Under the pieces are notes generated by a model. That model was not told the DNA's origin. It did not search any database and saw only the letters and a program-made list of their open reading frames with translations. Below are positions 9,166 through 17,305 of a stretch of DNA of 64,000 nt, piece after piece. How positions within the stretch are numbered: position 1 is the first letter of the stretch; every line of letters starts with the position of its first letter. Origin of the DNA: Bacillota bacterium (GTDB lineage: Bacteria > Bacillota > Clostridia > Lachnospirales > Lachnospiraceae); the NCBI GenBank assembly GCA_023415635.1, contig JAEZJV010000006.1, positions 1 through 64,000 of the forward strand, written 5' to 3'. Both the position numbers and the translations under genes were made by a program.

Positions 9166-9216
9166 AAAAATAGAGAATACGAATGACCAGAATGTATTTT
9201 ACGATACATTCCATGT

Positions 9217-9340
9217 TTCCCTTCTTGCGCTTACGAGATTAGCTGACGGATTCGGATCGAAAAGATTACCCTTCACAGTAATTGTGATTCACCCCTAAAA
9301 ATTGGTTCTCCCATTCCATATAATGGATTCAGCGTGTATT
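9217..9340 (-). promoter_or_regulatory. c-di-AMP riboswitch (ydaO/yuaA class)
   Basis: The minus strand shows the conserved blocks of the ydaO/yuaA aptamer in order: GCTGAATCC, GGGAGAACC, AGGGGTGAATC, a small hairpin, GAAGGGTAATC, ATCCGAATCCGTCAGCTAA and AAGCGCAAGAAGGG. These match, block for block, the sequence of the Thermoanaerobacter aptamer as I recall it. This class binds cyclic di-AMP and usually switches off genes for potassium or osmolyte transport or wall remodelling. Here it precedes a DapB-like reductase, with an additional hairpin (9190-9211) and a terminator in between. Confidence in the class is high from conserved bases; ligand response is inferred. Confidence 0.88.
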
Positions 9341-9390
9341 CTAATATTCAGTTTATAAGTTGGTAAATTATGGGAATATCAAAGGATATT

Positions 9391-9421
9391 AAAAAAGAGA
9401 ACTTCGGAAACAGAAGATCTC
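9391..9421 (-). terminator. Terminator-like hairpin upstream of the riboswitch
   Basis: On the minus strand GAGATCTTC pairs with GAAGTTCTC (plus 9413-9421 and 9397-9405, one mismatch) and is followed by six T residues (9391-9396). It probably ends the transcript coming from the DUF4097 lipoprotein-YbjQ operon and isolates the riboswitch unit. Confidence 0.65.
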
Positions 9422-9548
9422 CACCCTTAAGCACATGACATACAACTGTTATAATAATTACCAATCGGAAAATATATAAGTATTTTACCATTGATAAATT
9501 GAACTGTCAATTATTTAAAGCCTAGAATTTTAATAATAAATATACAGC

Positions 9549-9705
9549 ATCCGAGCTTTGAAGACAACCAAGCTGCAAAACCCGAAGTCTCGGCTGGCGA
9601 ATACAGACAAGGTGTTACAGCAAAAAGACGATCATCCGAGCTATGAACCGTATGAGAGATCCAAGTAAAAGAATTCTCATACGGTTATAATAGCTAAGCT
9701 GCACT
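9549..9705. repeat. Two-copy repeat with a long palindrome
   Basis: CATCCGAGCT followed by TTGAA or ATGAA occurs twice (near 9549 and 9634), and AAGCTGCA or AAGCTGCACT follows each copy. Inside the second copy a perfect 12-base inverted repeat, AACCGTATGAGA (9646-9657) with TCTCATACGGTT (9675-9686), is flanked by a further AGCTAT/ATAGCT pair. There is no T tract. It may be a small palindromic repeat element or part of an untranslated RNA; I do not recognise the family. Confidence 0.45.
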
Positions 9706-9732
9706 AATATTCAGCGTTCTTAAACTTCGACG

Positions 9733-10053
9733 TTATCTCAGCTTTACGGCGGTACCGGAAGCAGTAACCATAAGCATTCCGTTGTTGGTACCAAGAACCT
9801 CATAATCCACATCCACACCAAGAACTGCATCTGCCCCCATCTGATAGGCACGCTGTGACATTTCCTGCATTGCCTGTTCTCTTGCGCGGATTAATTCCTC
9901 TTCATAGGTTCCTGAACGGCCACCGAAGAAATTTGAAAGTCCGGCTGCAAAATCCTTTACAAAATCCACACCGGAGATAACCTCCCCAAATACAATACCA
10001 AGATAATCTGTTACCTGTTTTCCTTCAATTGAAGGTGTTGTTGTAATTAGCAT
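9733..10053 (-). CDS. YbjQ family (UPF0145) heavy-metal-binding-domain protein
   Basis: The 106-residue product is a full-length UPF0145/YbjQ protein, recognised by MLITTTPSIEGK at the start, the central GEVISGV and GGRSGTYEEEL segments and GADAVLGVDVDYE near the end. The biochemical role of the family is not established. TAGGAGGAG lies seven bases before the ATG. It follows the DUF4097 lipoprotein gene by 24 bases on the same strand and is very likely cotranscribed with it. Confidence 0.88.
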   Translation of the reverse strand: MLITTTPSIEGKQVTDYLGIVFGEVISGVDFVKDFAAGLSNFFGGRSGTYEEELIRAREQAMQEMSQRAYQMGADAVLGVDVDYEVLGTNNGMLMVTASGTAVKLR

Positions 10054-10077
10054 ATGAATCTCCTCCTATTCTTTCTA

Positions 10078-11106
10078 TTATTCAAAATCTACAGTCACAT
10101 CACCGCTGCTTAAGTTAGCCTTGATATCCTTGGAACCATTTCCACTTTGTCGTACATGATTATCGTAGCTGTTGCCGTCTACCTTCAACCTGCCGTAGGA
10201 GGTATCCAGATCCAGGGCATAATCCGAGGCGGGACCCGGAAGTTGCAACGTCACATCGCCATAGCTGTTTTCAGCTTCAATGCTATCAATATTGCCATGC
10301 TTCACCGTTAAATCACCGCTGCTAAGGTTGAATTTTGCTTTATCTGCCTGGATATTGTCACAGGTCACATTGCCGTAGGAGTTACGGATATCGATGGAGG
10401 AAGAATACATACCGTCGATATCCACACTGCCGCTGGACATACTGATGTTGCATTCCTCACTGGCAGTATCTCCCGAAAGGCTGAAAGCCCCGAAGCCTAT
10501 ATTATTGAATTTCGCATTACCGTAGGAATTGGTAAAGTCCAACGTTCCCACATTAAAATCTGATAGGATACTCTTACCTGAAGATAAGTCTATTGTTGCG
10601 GCAGAAGCGCTGGCATCCTTTAACGTCAGGTCTCCATAAGAAATCTCCAAATCCAATTTCTCTGCAACGAAGCCGGTAACAGCCACATTCCCTGCTGCAT
10701 TATCTATGGATACATACTCCATATTACTGTTCTCCGGCAGATAAACCTTTATGGTGTTATGCAGGTTGAAATTAATAGAATAGGATTTTGGAAAGGAATC
10801 TCTATCATCAAAAAAGAGTGTTCCATCCTTCATCTCATAAGTCGGCTCCTTATCCCAATAAAGATAATTAATCTCCACCGCAAAGCTATCTGCCTGAAGA
10901 AATTCCACATCTGCGATGTGAGTATGGATTTCTACCCTAGTGATGGACGGGACTTCGGTCTTATCGATGAGGAATTCCTTAGCATCTTCCCGTTCAAGCT
11001 GATGGGTGGAGTTGATAACATAGGACATTCCGCATCCGCACAAAAAGGTGCAGGCAATCAGAAGCAGAATAGCCGGTGCAATTTTTTGTCTTATAGCTCG
11101 TTTCAT
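10078..11106 (-). CDS. DUF4097 beta-strand repeat lipoprotein
   Basis: The 342-residue product has a lipoprotein signal peptide with lipobox FLCGC (Cys about residue 25), so it is anchored outside the membrane. The rest is a DUF4097 repeat domain with alternating LSSGD and NSYGDVT-type strands repeated about eight times, giving a regular beta-solenoid. It is related in fold to the LiaG-like protein at 5072-5956. A TAGGAGG site precedes the ATG and a consensus promoter lies upstream. Function is unknown; an envelope-stress role is inferred from the DUF4097 association. Confidence 0.8.
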   Translation of the reverse strand: MKRAIRQKIAPAILLLIACTFLCGCGMSYVINSTHQLEREDAKEFLIDKTEVPSITRVEIHTHIADVEFLQADSFAVEINYLYWDKEPTYEMKDGTLFFDDRDSFPKSYSINFNLHNTIKVYLPENSNMEYVSIDNAAGNVAVTGFVAEKLDLEISYGDLTLKDASASAATIDLSSGKSILSDFNVGTLDFTNSYGNAKFNNIGFGAFSLSGDTASEECNISMSSGSVDIDGMYSSSIDIRNSYGNVTCDNIQADKAKFNLSSGDLTVKHGNIDSIEAENSYGDVTLQLPGPASDYALDLDTSYGRLKVDGNSYDNHVRQSGNGSKDIKANLSSGDVTVDFE

Positions 11107-11146
11107 CTATTTTCCTCCTAAGTACGCTATTTACATTCTCTACCAT

Positions 11147-11175
11147 ACTATAATCTTTGCTGCTGATGCTGTCAA
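11147..11175 (-). promoter_or_regulatory. Promoter of the DUF4097 lipoprotein-YbjQ operon
   Basis: On the minus strand TTGACA (plus 11170-11175) and TATAGT (plus 11147-11152) are separated by exactly 17 bases, a near-consensus sigma-A promoter about 40 bases before the start codon. Confidence 0.75.
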
Positions 11176-11373
11176 GGGACATAGGAATGCTATAATGCAG
11201 TTTTAATTCTATTCTAATTATAGGTGTATGGTTGAAGATTCCTATTGAAATCTTAGGGGGAGGCTTTACGAAAACGTGAAATTAATGTAATCTTAATTTA
11301 GACTGATGCTCGGACATGTGATGAGCTCAGTACAAAATGATAGTAGCTTGTTAAAGGAAAGGAGACTTATCTT

Positions 11374-12543
11374 ATGAATAATTTTACATTTTATAGTCCT
11401 ACTTATTTCGTTTTCGGTAAGGATACTGAAAAGGAAGCCGGCCATTATGTGAAACGATTTGGAGGAACGAAGGTATTAATACATTATGGCGGCGGTTCTG
11501 TGGTTCGTTCCGGGCTTTTGGACAGAGTAAAGACGTCCCTGATGCAGGAGAATATAAAGTATATTGAACTCGGAGGAGTACAGCCCAATCCCAGAAGCGG
11601 CCTCGTGTATCAGGGAATTGAGCTTTGCCGCAGAGAAGGAGTGGACTTCATTCTTGCGGTAGGAGGAGGAAGCGCCATTGACTCTGCGAAGGCAATCGCT
11701 GCCGGAGCATGTTATGACGGAGATTTCTGGGATTTCTATGAAGGTAAGCCGATTGAAGCAGCGTTAAAGGTAGCTACAGTTCTTACTATTGCAGCAGCCG
11801 GAAGTGAGGGATCAGGAGACAGTGTTATCACCAAGGAGGAGGGAATGCTGAAGAGAGGTGCCGGGAGTGAGCATCTTCGGCCGGTATTTTCGATCCTGAA
11901 TCCGGAGCTCACACAGACCTTGCCTGCATTCCAGACGGCAGCAGGAGCCACGGATATTATGGCACATGTATTCGAACGATATTTCACCAATACGAAGGAG
12001 GTTGAGATAACCGACCGTCTTTGTGAGGCAGTACTGCTAACGATGATTAAGGAGGTTCCGAGAGTAATTGCAGACCCGAACAATTATGAGGCAAGAGCTA
12101 ATATCATGTGGGCCGGTATGGTAGCCCATAATAATCTGGTGGGAGTAGGTCGCGAGCAGGATTGGGCCAGTCATCAGATTGAGCATGAATTATCTGCGTT
12201 ATATGATGTAGCTCACGGTGCTGGACTTGCAGTCGTGTTTCCTGCCTGGATGACCTATGTCTATAAACAGGATGTGATGCGATTTGCACAGCTTGCTGTG
12301 AGATTATGGGGCTGCAATATGAATTATACAAACCCGGAGGTAACAGCTCTGGAGGGTATCGAGCGTCTAAAGAGGTTTTTAAGCTCCATCGGAATGCCGG
12401 TCACCTTTGAAGAACTTGGGGCAAAGGAAGAGGATATTCCTTATATGGTCAAGACTCTGGGCCTTGAAGAGAAGGAAACCATCGGCGGTTTTGTCAGACT
12501 GAGCAGCGAGGATGTAGAGAGAATTTACCGCCTGGCATTGTAA
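11374..12543 (+). CDS. Iron-containing alcohol dehydrogenase (butanol dehydrogenase type)
   Basis: The 389-residue protein belongs to the group III iron alcohol dehydrogenases, closest in look to clostridial NADH/NADPH-dependent butanol dehydrogenases and YugJ. The NFTFYSPTYFVFGKD start, the GGGS(A)IDSAKAIAAG cofactor loop, and the metal ligands in ATDIMAHVFE (Asp), SHQIEHEL (His) and DVAHGAGLAV (His) are visible. It likely reduces aldehydes to alcohols during fermentation. AAAGGAAAGGAG precedes the ATG. It stands alone between two divergent or convergent neighbours. Confidence 0.92.
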   Translation: MNNFTFYSPTYFVFGKDTEKEAGHYVKRFGGTKVLIHYGGGSVVRSGLLDRVKTSLMQENIKYIELGGVQPNPRSGLVYQGIELCRREGVDFILAVGGGSAIDSAKAIAAGACYDGDFWDFYEGKPIEAALKVATVLTIAAAGSEGSGDSVITKEEGMLKRGAGSEHLRPVFSILNPELTQTLPAFQTAAGATDIMAHVFERYFTNTKEVEITDRLCEAVLLTMIKEVPRVIADPNNYEARANIMWAGMVAHNNLVGVGREQDWASHQIEHELSALYDVAHGAGLAVVFPAWMTYVYKQDVMRFAQLAVRLWGCNMNYTNPEVTALEGIERLKRFLSSIGMPVTFEELGAKEEDIPYMVKTLGLEEKETIGGFVRLSSEDVERIYRLAL

Positions 12544-12615
12544 GGCATCAGAGAACTCAAGGGATCTTTGGATAGCTCACTTTGAAAAGACTTAACCGGA
12601 ATTTGCCAGGAACTG

Positions 12616-14457
12616 TTAGCCGAGCAGCTGTGTAAGCCGATAAAAGGAACGGTTGCCCAGCATACGATTGATCAGTTGGATGAAGCTTTCGTTGGTATCG
12701 TCCCTGTAAAGAATTTCTCTGGCGAGGGAGGGATGATCGGTGATGATACAGTCCACACCGATGGACTTCATCCTTTCTAGCTCACTGGAGGTATTTACAG
12801 TCCAGACATGAACCTCTTTTCCTGCTTTATGTATACTGTTGACGACCTTCTGGTTAACAAAATTAGAACGGATGCTGAAGAAATCAATGTATAGCTTATT
12901 GTAAAAATTACCATACACGGAGGAAAGGATATAGCCGGTGCGAATATCCTTATTGAGAAGCTTAATTTTCTTTAGGGTATTGTAATTCGTGGAGGAGACG
13001 ACGCATTGATATTCATATTCATACTTCTTGATTAGTTCGACTATTTTTTCCTCCATATCTATATCCGTTGGGTTTGTCTTGATTTCAATATTCAGTTTAA
13101 TTCTGTCCTTACAATAAATGAGTACATCCTCCAGGGTGGGGATTCTGGTATTCTGATAATCCAGTGAGAACCAGGTACCTACATCCAAGGTGTTAATTTC
13201 TACATCCGTCAGATCCCAAATAAAATTCTTAACCCCTGCGGTACGCTTAAGATTCCTGTCATGCATCAGGACAAGCGTACCGTCTTTTGTTTGGCGGACA
13301 TCAATCTCGGCATAATCAGAATTGGCAGCAATAGCACTCTCCAAAGCAGGCAGAGTATTTTCGGGTGCCACATGCGAATTCCCCCTATGGGAGGATATCT
13401 GTATCCCTGAAAAAGCCTCATTGATGTAGGAGGAGTCATGATATAAGCTCCGATATAGATTGAGTGCCCCAACAAGGAAGAGACAGATCAGAATAGAATT
13501 AATACTGAACTTATGAGCAAGACTTCTATAGTCAAAGCCATATTCGAAGCCAGGAGCTGAGGGGAACTTTAGACGTACTGCCTCCCCCTGATAGGTATAG
13601 AACAAAGAGGTGGTAAGATTGATATTGAATACAAAGACGATCATACCATAGATGATGGTAGTATACATTCTGATACGCGGATAAACTGACAGAAAGACGG
13701 TGACGGCAAGGTTTTTAGCTGCAAACAGATAACAGCCGAGAGAGGTCAGCAAAAGTAACAGATAATAACTCAGTATGAAGCCGAAGGTAAAAAGTATGGT
13801 ATAGATCAGATATGTAAGGAGGGCTCTTTTGGTCCTGCCTTTCAGCAATTCTTTGGAATATTCCATTGCCCGCTTGAATTCGACACCCTCCTGGAGACAA
13901 TATTGATATGCAAAAACTCCCCTGAGTGACAGCAGGCTGATAGCGAGCAGCAGAAGAATAATCAGACCCTTTGTTATTATCTCCAGTGTGCCGTTAGTCA
14001 CTTCTATGTCTGAATAAAGAATAATTCCGATCAGAATGGGAAGATTAGAGAAGATATAATGAGGGATTGTAAAGAGTAACAGCCTGAACTGCTTTCTGTT
14101 TATATACTGAAAAGGTTGATTGATGCCGATGAATAATATTTTCCTAAACAAAGGAGGATCCGACATCCCTTCCATCCTGCAGTAATGGATCAATGAGGAA
14201 AGCTTAGCCATACTATAAAGGAGTAAGAGAAAACCCAAAAACAGAAATATGGGTATCGAAAAGGGTTTCGCTAACATTGCTATGAAATTCTCTTCAGTGA
14301 TGTAGCTAAAACCAGAAAGCTCCATGATCAGTTCCAGCGAATGACCCGCAAAGGGAAAGAGAAAGGAAAAGAATATAAGCAGATATGTCATATTCACCAG
14401 TAATAAGGTTCGGTTATGAAAGCGGAAATTCTTATTATGTCTGCCGTTATATTTCAT
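12616..14457 (-). CDS. Membrane glycerophosphodiester phosphodiesterase (GDPD)
   Basis: The 613-residue protein has an N-terminal half with about eight membrane helices (residues 15-340, the GDPD membrane domain seen in Firmicutes) and a C-terminal cytoplasmic or outer GDPD barrel (about 345-585). Catalytic motifs are ISSHRGNS, APENTLPA, EIDVRQTKDG and MHDRNLKRT. The enzyme hydrolyses glycerophosphodiesters, or possibly polyglycerolphosphate, to glycerol 3-phosphate and an alcohol. The ATG at 14457 is preferred over the ATG at 14475 because GGGAGGGG lies just before it and overlaps the upstream one. Confidence 0.88.
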   Translation of the reverse strand: MKYNGRHNKNFRFHNRTLLLVNMTYLLIFFSFLFPFAGHSLELIMELSGFSYITEENFIAMLAKPFSIPIFLFLGFLLLLYSMAKLSSLIHYCRMEGMSDPPLFRKILFIGINQPFQYINRKQFRLLLFTIPHYIFSNLPILIGIILYSDIEVTNGTLEIITKGLIILLLLAISLLSLRGVFAYQYCLQEGVEFKRAMEYSKELLKGRTKRALLTYLIYTILFTFGFILSYYLLLLLTSLGCYLFAAKNLAVTVFLSVYPRIRMYTTIIYGMIVFVFNINLTTSLFYTYQGEAVRLKFPSAPGFEYGFDYRSLAHKFSINSILICLFLVGALNLYRSLYHDSSYINEAFSGIQISSHRGNSHVAPENTLPALESAIAANSDYAEIDVRQTKDGTLVLMHDRNLKRTAGVKNFIWDLTDVEINTLDVGTWFSLDYQNTRIPTLEDVLIYCKDRIKLNIEIKTNPTDIDMEEKIVELIKKYEYEYQCVVSSTNYNTLKKIKLLNKDIRTGYILSSVYGNFYNKLYIDFFSIRSNFVNQKVVNSIHKAGKEVHVWTVNTSSELERMKSIGVDCIITDHPSLAREILYRDDTNESFIQLINRMLGNRSFYRLTQLLG

Positions 14458-14587
14458 AGAGCCCCTCCCAACCATAAAAATTATTATTGGATAGCTATAT
14501 TATGCATGATAAATGCCATCCGTACAAGAGTAAGAAATAATAATATATATGTGTATTTGAAGCTTCAAGAGAATAATTAATATGAAC

Positions 14588-14615
14588 TTGACATTTGTTT
14601 CATATATGATACAAT
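14588..14615 (+). promoter_or_regulatory. Promoter of the cation exporter gene
   Basis: TTGACA (14588-14593) and TACAAT (14610-14615) are separated by 16 bases. The predicted transcript would begin near 14622 and carry the hairpin leader at 14625-14670. Confidence 0.65.
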
Positions 14616-14624
14616 AATCGTATT

Positions 14625-14670
14625 CCTGCATTTTACCGTGGTTATATGGAAAACCTGGAACAAATGCAGG
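14625..14670 (+). promoter_or_regulatory. Leader hairpin before the CDF exporter, possible attenuator
   Basis: CCTGCATTT (14625-14633) pairs with AAATGCAGG (14662-14670), with an inner GGTT/AACC stem, and GGTATTTTTA follows. It starts almost exactly at the predicted transcription start. It does not match the Mn (yybP-ykoY) or NiCo riboswitch consensus as I know them. It might be a terminator-type control element or simply a 5' stabilising hairpin. Confidence 0.4.
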
Positions 14671-14733
14671 GGTATTTTTATATAATAGAATAGCATCCGT
14701 ATGCGCCAAGTATCCTTGAAAGGGGTTTTATCA

Positions 14734-15912
14734 TTGACTGATTTACTGGTACGGTTATTTATAAAGGATAACAATAATATCGAGAATGCCAAGGTTAGAA
14801 CCTCCTATGGTATTCTATCGAGTCTTGTAGGAATTGCTTGTAATATCATTTTGTTTGCCACGAAATTGATAATCGGAATAATCATCAACAGCATATCTGT
14901 TATGGCAGATGCTGTTAATAACTTATCAGATGCTGCGTCATCCATTATCAGCTTCATCGGAGTCAAGCTGGCAGAAAGGCCGGCGGATAAGGAGCACCCC
15001 TTCGGACACGGAAGATTCGAATACCTGTCGGCGCTTGCGGTGGCAGGGTTAATTCTTGTTGTCGGCTTTAATCTGTTACAGACCTCCTTTCAGAAGATCC
15101 TTCATCCTGAAGAGCTTTCCTTCAATCCAATTCTGGTCGGGATTTTGGTATTGTCGGCACTGATGAAGATATGGATGTCATTATTTAACCGAAAGCTTGG
15201 CAGAAGGATTAATTCTACAGTTATGCTCGCAACCTCTGCTGACTCCAGAAATGATGTTGTTGTTACTTCTGCAACGATAATTTCTACGTTGATAACAGGT
15301 TTGACAGGCATTAATGTGGATGGTTATATAGGCGTTATTGTATCTCTGTTTGTCATGCTTTCCGGATTTAAGATCGCTAAGACTGTGATTGAGCCACTGT
15401 TGGGTCAGTCCATTGAGAAGGAAGTATATGTGAAGATTACGGAGATGGTACAAAGCTATGAAGGAATTTACGGGACTCATGATCTGATTATCCACAATTA
15501 CGGACCTACTCACCGAATGGCAACAATCCATGCGGAGGTTCCGAATAACCTGGGTTTTGAAAATGCTCACGAGACCATAGACCGGATTGAACGGGATGTA
15601 TTAGAGAAGCTGGATATCTTTCTTGTGATTCATATGGATCCGATTGAAGTAAATGATGGAAAGGTAATCGAGATGAAGGATATGGTGCTTGGAATTATCA
15701 ATGGGCTGGAGCCTAAGGCAACAATTCATGATTTCCGTATTGTCAATGGTGAGCATCAGATTAATCTGATTTTTGACTTGGTCTTACCATATACCTATTG
15801 CAAGGAGGAGGAGCAGAAGCTTCTTACCAGGATTGTGGAGGAGATCCGGCAGCAGGATTCGCGTTATCAATGCATCATAACGATGGAGAACAGTTTTGTA
15901 GCAGAAGAATAA
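14734..15912 (+). CDS. Cation diffusion facilitator family transporter, likely Mn-type
   Basis: The 392-residue protein has six membrane helices followed by a cytoplasmic domain with two ferredoxin-like folds (about residues 200-390). Site-A ligands read NNLSD in helix 2 and DSRND in helix 5, that is NxxxD and DxxxD, the pattern associated with manganese exporters rather than the His-containing zinc type. EHPFGHGRFEY follows helix 2 as usual. It would export Mn(II) or Fe(II) in exchange for protons. The TTG at 14734 gives the family-typical start before RLFIKDN and follows GAAAGGGG at 14718-14725; an ATG at 14701 is an alternative. Confidence 0.85.
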   Translation: MTDLLVRLFIKDNNNIENAKVRTSYGILSSLVGIACNIILFATKLIIGIIINSISVMADAVNNLSDAASSIISFIGVKLAERPADKEHPFGHGRFEYLSALAVAGLILVVGFNLLQTSFQKILHPEELSFNPILVGILVLSALMKIWMSLFNRKLGRRINSTVMLATSADSRNDVVVTSATIISTLITGLTGINVDGYIGVIVSLFVMLSGFKIAKTVIEPLLGQSIEKEVYVKITEMVQSYEGIYGTHDLIIHNYGPTHRMATIHAEVPNNLGFENAHETIDRIERDVLEKLDIFLVIHMDPIEVNDGKVIEMKDMVLGIINGLEPKATIHDFRIVNGEHQINLIFDLVLPYTYCKEEEQKLLTRIVEEIRQQDSRYQCIITMENSFVAEE

Positions 15913-16116
15913 TTCAGTTATAGCCGCGGTAATCTGTTGCAGAGCGGCTATAGGTATTTCTTGGATAGAGAATTTTTGTTTGATTTATCGATAGGAATAT
16001 GCTATAACAGGAAAATAACAATTCTGTGTTAGCGATAGAAGTGTTATTACGGCTGATATTGTTGACAAATTGCTTGGATTTACTTCGAACTGTGGATAGA
16101 TCAGGAGGGGTTGACA

Positions 16117-16917
16117 GTGATTATTGATTTTCATACACATGTTTTTCCTGAACAGATGGCAGAAAAAACCATACGAAGGATGGAAACGGAAGGGCGTGTT
16201 AAGGCCTTTACGAATGGAACGTTACAGGAGCTGATCCGATCTATGAAGGAGAGTCATGTAACATATTCCGTTCTGCTTCCGGTTGCTACCAGACCCGGTC
16301 AATTTGATGCCATAAATCGTTATGCGGCAGAGATCTCGGGAAAGGATGGTATCATTTCCTTTGGAGGAATCCACCCTGACTCGGAGTATTATAAAGAACA
16401 GCTGCAGGAGATCAAGAAGCTAGGGCTGCCCGGAATTAAGCTGCATCCGGATTATCAGGCAACCTTCATCGATGACCCGAAGCTGGTACGAATTATTCAG
16501 TATGCAGTTGAGCTGGATTTGATGATCAGTATTCACGCCGGCCTTGACATCGGTCTTCCCGATCCGATCCACTGTCCTCCTGAGAGGGCGGCGAAAATGC
16601 TAGAGCAGATTGATCTCATCAATGCCAGGATTATACTTGCCCATATGGGTGGCTTTAAGCAATGGGATGCGGTAGAGGAATATCTCGTAGGTAAGAAGGT
16701 CTGGTTTGATACAGCCTTTGTTTGTGGAGCTATTAAGCCGGAGCAATTTCAACGGATTGTCAGAAACCACGGCGCAGACCGAATTCTGTTTGGAACCGAT
16801 TCTCCCTGGAGCGAGCAGAAGGAGAGTATAAGGCTTCTGTCTGAAACGGAGCTGACACAGGAGGAATTAGAAGGGATCTTATGGAGAAACGGAGCCGAGC
16901 TTCTTAGATTACATTAA
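16117..16917 (+). CDS. Amidohydrolase family protein (TIM-barrel metal-dependent hydrolase)
   Basis: The 266-residue protein is an amidohydrolase-2 (ACMSD-like) barrel. It begins IIDFHTHVFPE, carrying the HxH metal site, with further ligands in GIKLHPDYQ, SIHAGLD, ILAHMGG and LFGTDSPW. Members decarboxylate or hydrolyse small carboxylates; the substrate cannot be assigned. The GTG at 16117 is chosen because AGGAGGGG (16103-16110) is well spaced from it and abuts the in-frame TTG at 16111. Confidence 0.85.
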   Translation: MIIDFHTHVFPEQMAEKTIRRMETEGRVKAFTNGTLQELIRSMKESHVTYSVLLPVATRPGQFDAINRYAAEISGKDGIISFGGIHPDSEYYKEQLQEIKKLGLPGIKLHPDYQATFIDDPKLVRIIQYAVELDLMISIHAGLDIGLPDPIHCPPERAAKMLEQIDLINARIILAHMGGFKQWDAVEEYLVGKKVWFDTAFVCGAIKPEQFQRIVRNHGADRILFGTDSPWSEQKESIRLLSETELTQEELEGILWRNGAELLRLH

Positions 16918-17034
16918 TTTGCAGGGGTTTACCAAAGATAATTCAGATAAAGACACTTCTGCCGAAAGAAAAACCCGACAGAGGGACGGAAGGAAAAGCT
17001 TTAGAATTATATATAAAAAATAAAAAATTGGGGC

Positions 17035-17063
17035 TTGAAAATCAAAACCGTATAGGTTATAAT
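17035..17063 (+). promoter_or_regulatory. Promoter of tRNA-Gln
   Basis: TTGAAA (17035-17040), a 17-base spacer, and a perfect TATAAT (17058-17063) lie about 42 bases before the mature tRNA. Confidence 0.85.
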
Positions 17064-17104
17064 ATCATTCGTGGCAGCTGACAGGCCACAGGAAATTAAT
17101 ACAT

Positions 17105-17176
17105 TGGGGTATCGCCAAACGGTAAGGCACTGGACTCTGACTCCAGCATCTCAAGGTTCGAATCCTTGTACCCCAG
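17105..17176 (+). tRNA. tRNA-Gln (anticodon CTG)
   Basis: The acceptor arms TGGGGTA (17105-17111) and TACCCCA (17169-17175) pair fully, with discriminator G. The anticodon stem CTGGA/TCCAG encloses the loop CTCTGAC, giving anticodon CTG for CAG codons, and GGTTCGAAT forms the T arm. The overall TGGGGTATCGCCAA start is typical of tRNA-Gln. CCA is not encoded. It has its own promoter and a terminator, so it is transcribed as a single tRNA. Confidence 0.95.
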
Positions 17177-17185
17177 TACATAACG

Positions 17186-17214
17186 AAAATGAAGTCGCAA
17201 GACTTCATTTTTTA
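17186..17214 (+). terminator. Terminator of tRNA-Gln
   Basis: AAAATGAAGTC (17186-17196) and GACTTCATTTT (17201-17211) form an 11-bp stem with a GCAA tetraloop and continue into a T tract. Confidence 0.9.
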
Positions 17215-17240
17215 TTGTCCTGGACTTAGAGTTGCAGCTT

Positions 17241-17295
17241 CACAAAAAGAAGCCTATGCAGAATAATTAATATTTTGCATAGGCCTCTTTTTGTG
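17241..17295 (-). terminator. Bidirectional terminator after the Ser/Asn-rich gene
   Basis: Two 20-base arms, 17241-17260 and 17276-17295, pair with a single mismatch around a 15-base loop. Each arm contains a run of five A or T, so the hairpin can stop transcription from either side. On the minus strand it lies 11 bases past the stop of the small gene at 17306-17458. Confidence 0.8.
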
Positions 17296-17305
17296 TGCTT
17301 AGTTC

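Noticed and set aside
9217..9340. Lysine riboswitch upstream of the DapB-like gene
   Set aside because: A lysine switch would be natural before dapB, but the conserved bases match the ydaO/yuaA c-di-AMP class and not the lysine aptamer.
14500..14792. Two overlapping minus-strand frames upstream of the CDF gene
   Set aside because: They cover the promoter and hairpin leader of the plus-strand gene and lack translation signals.
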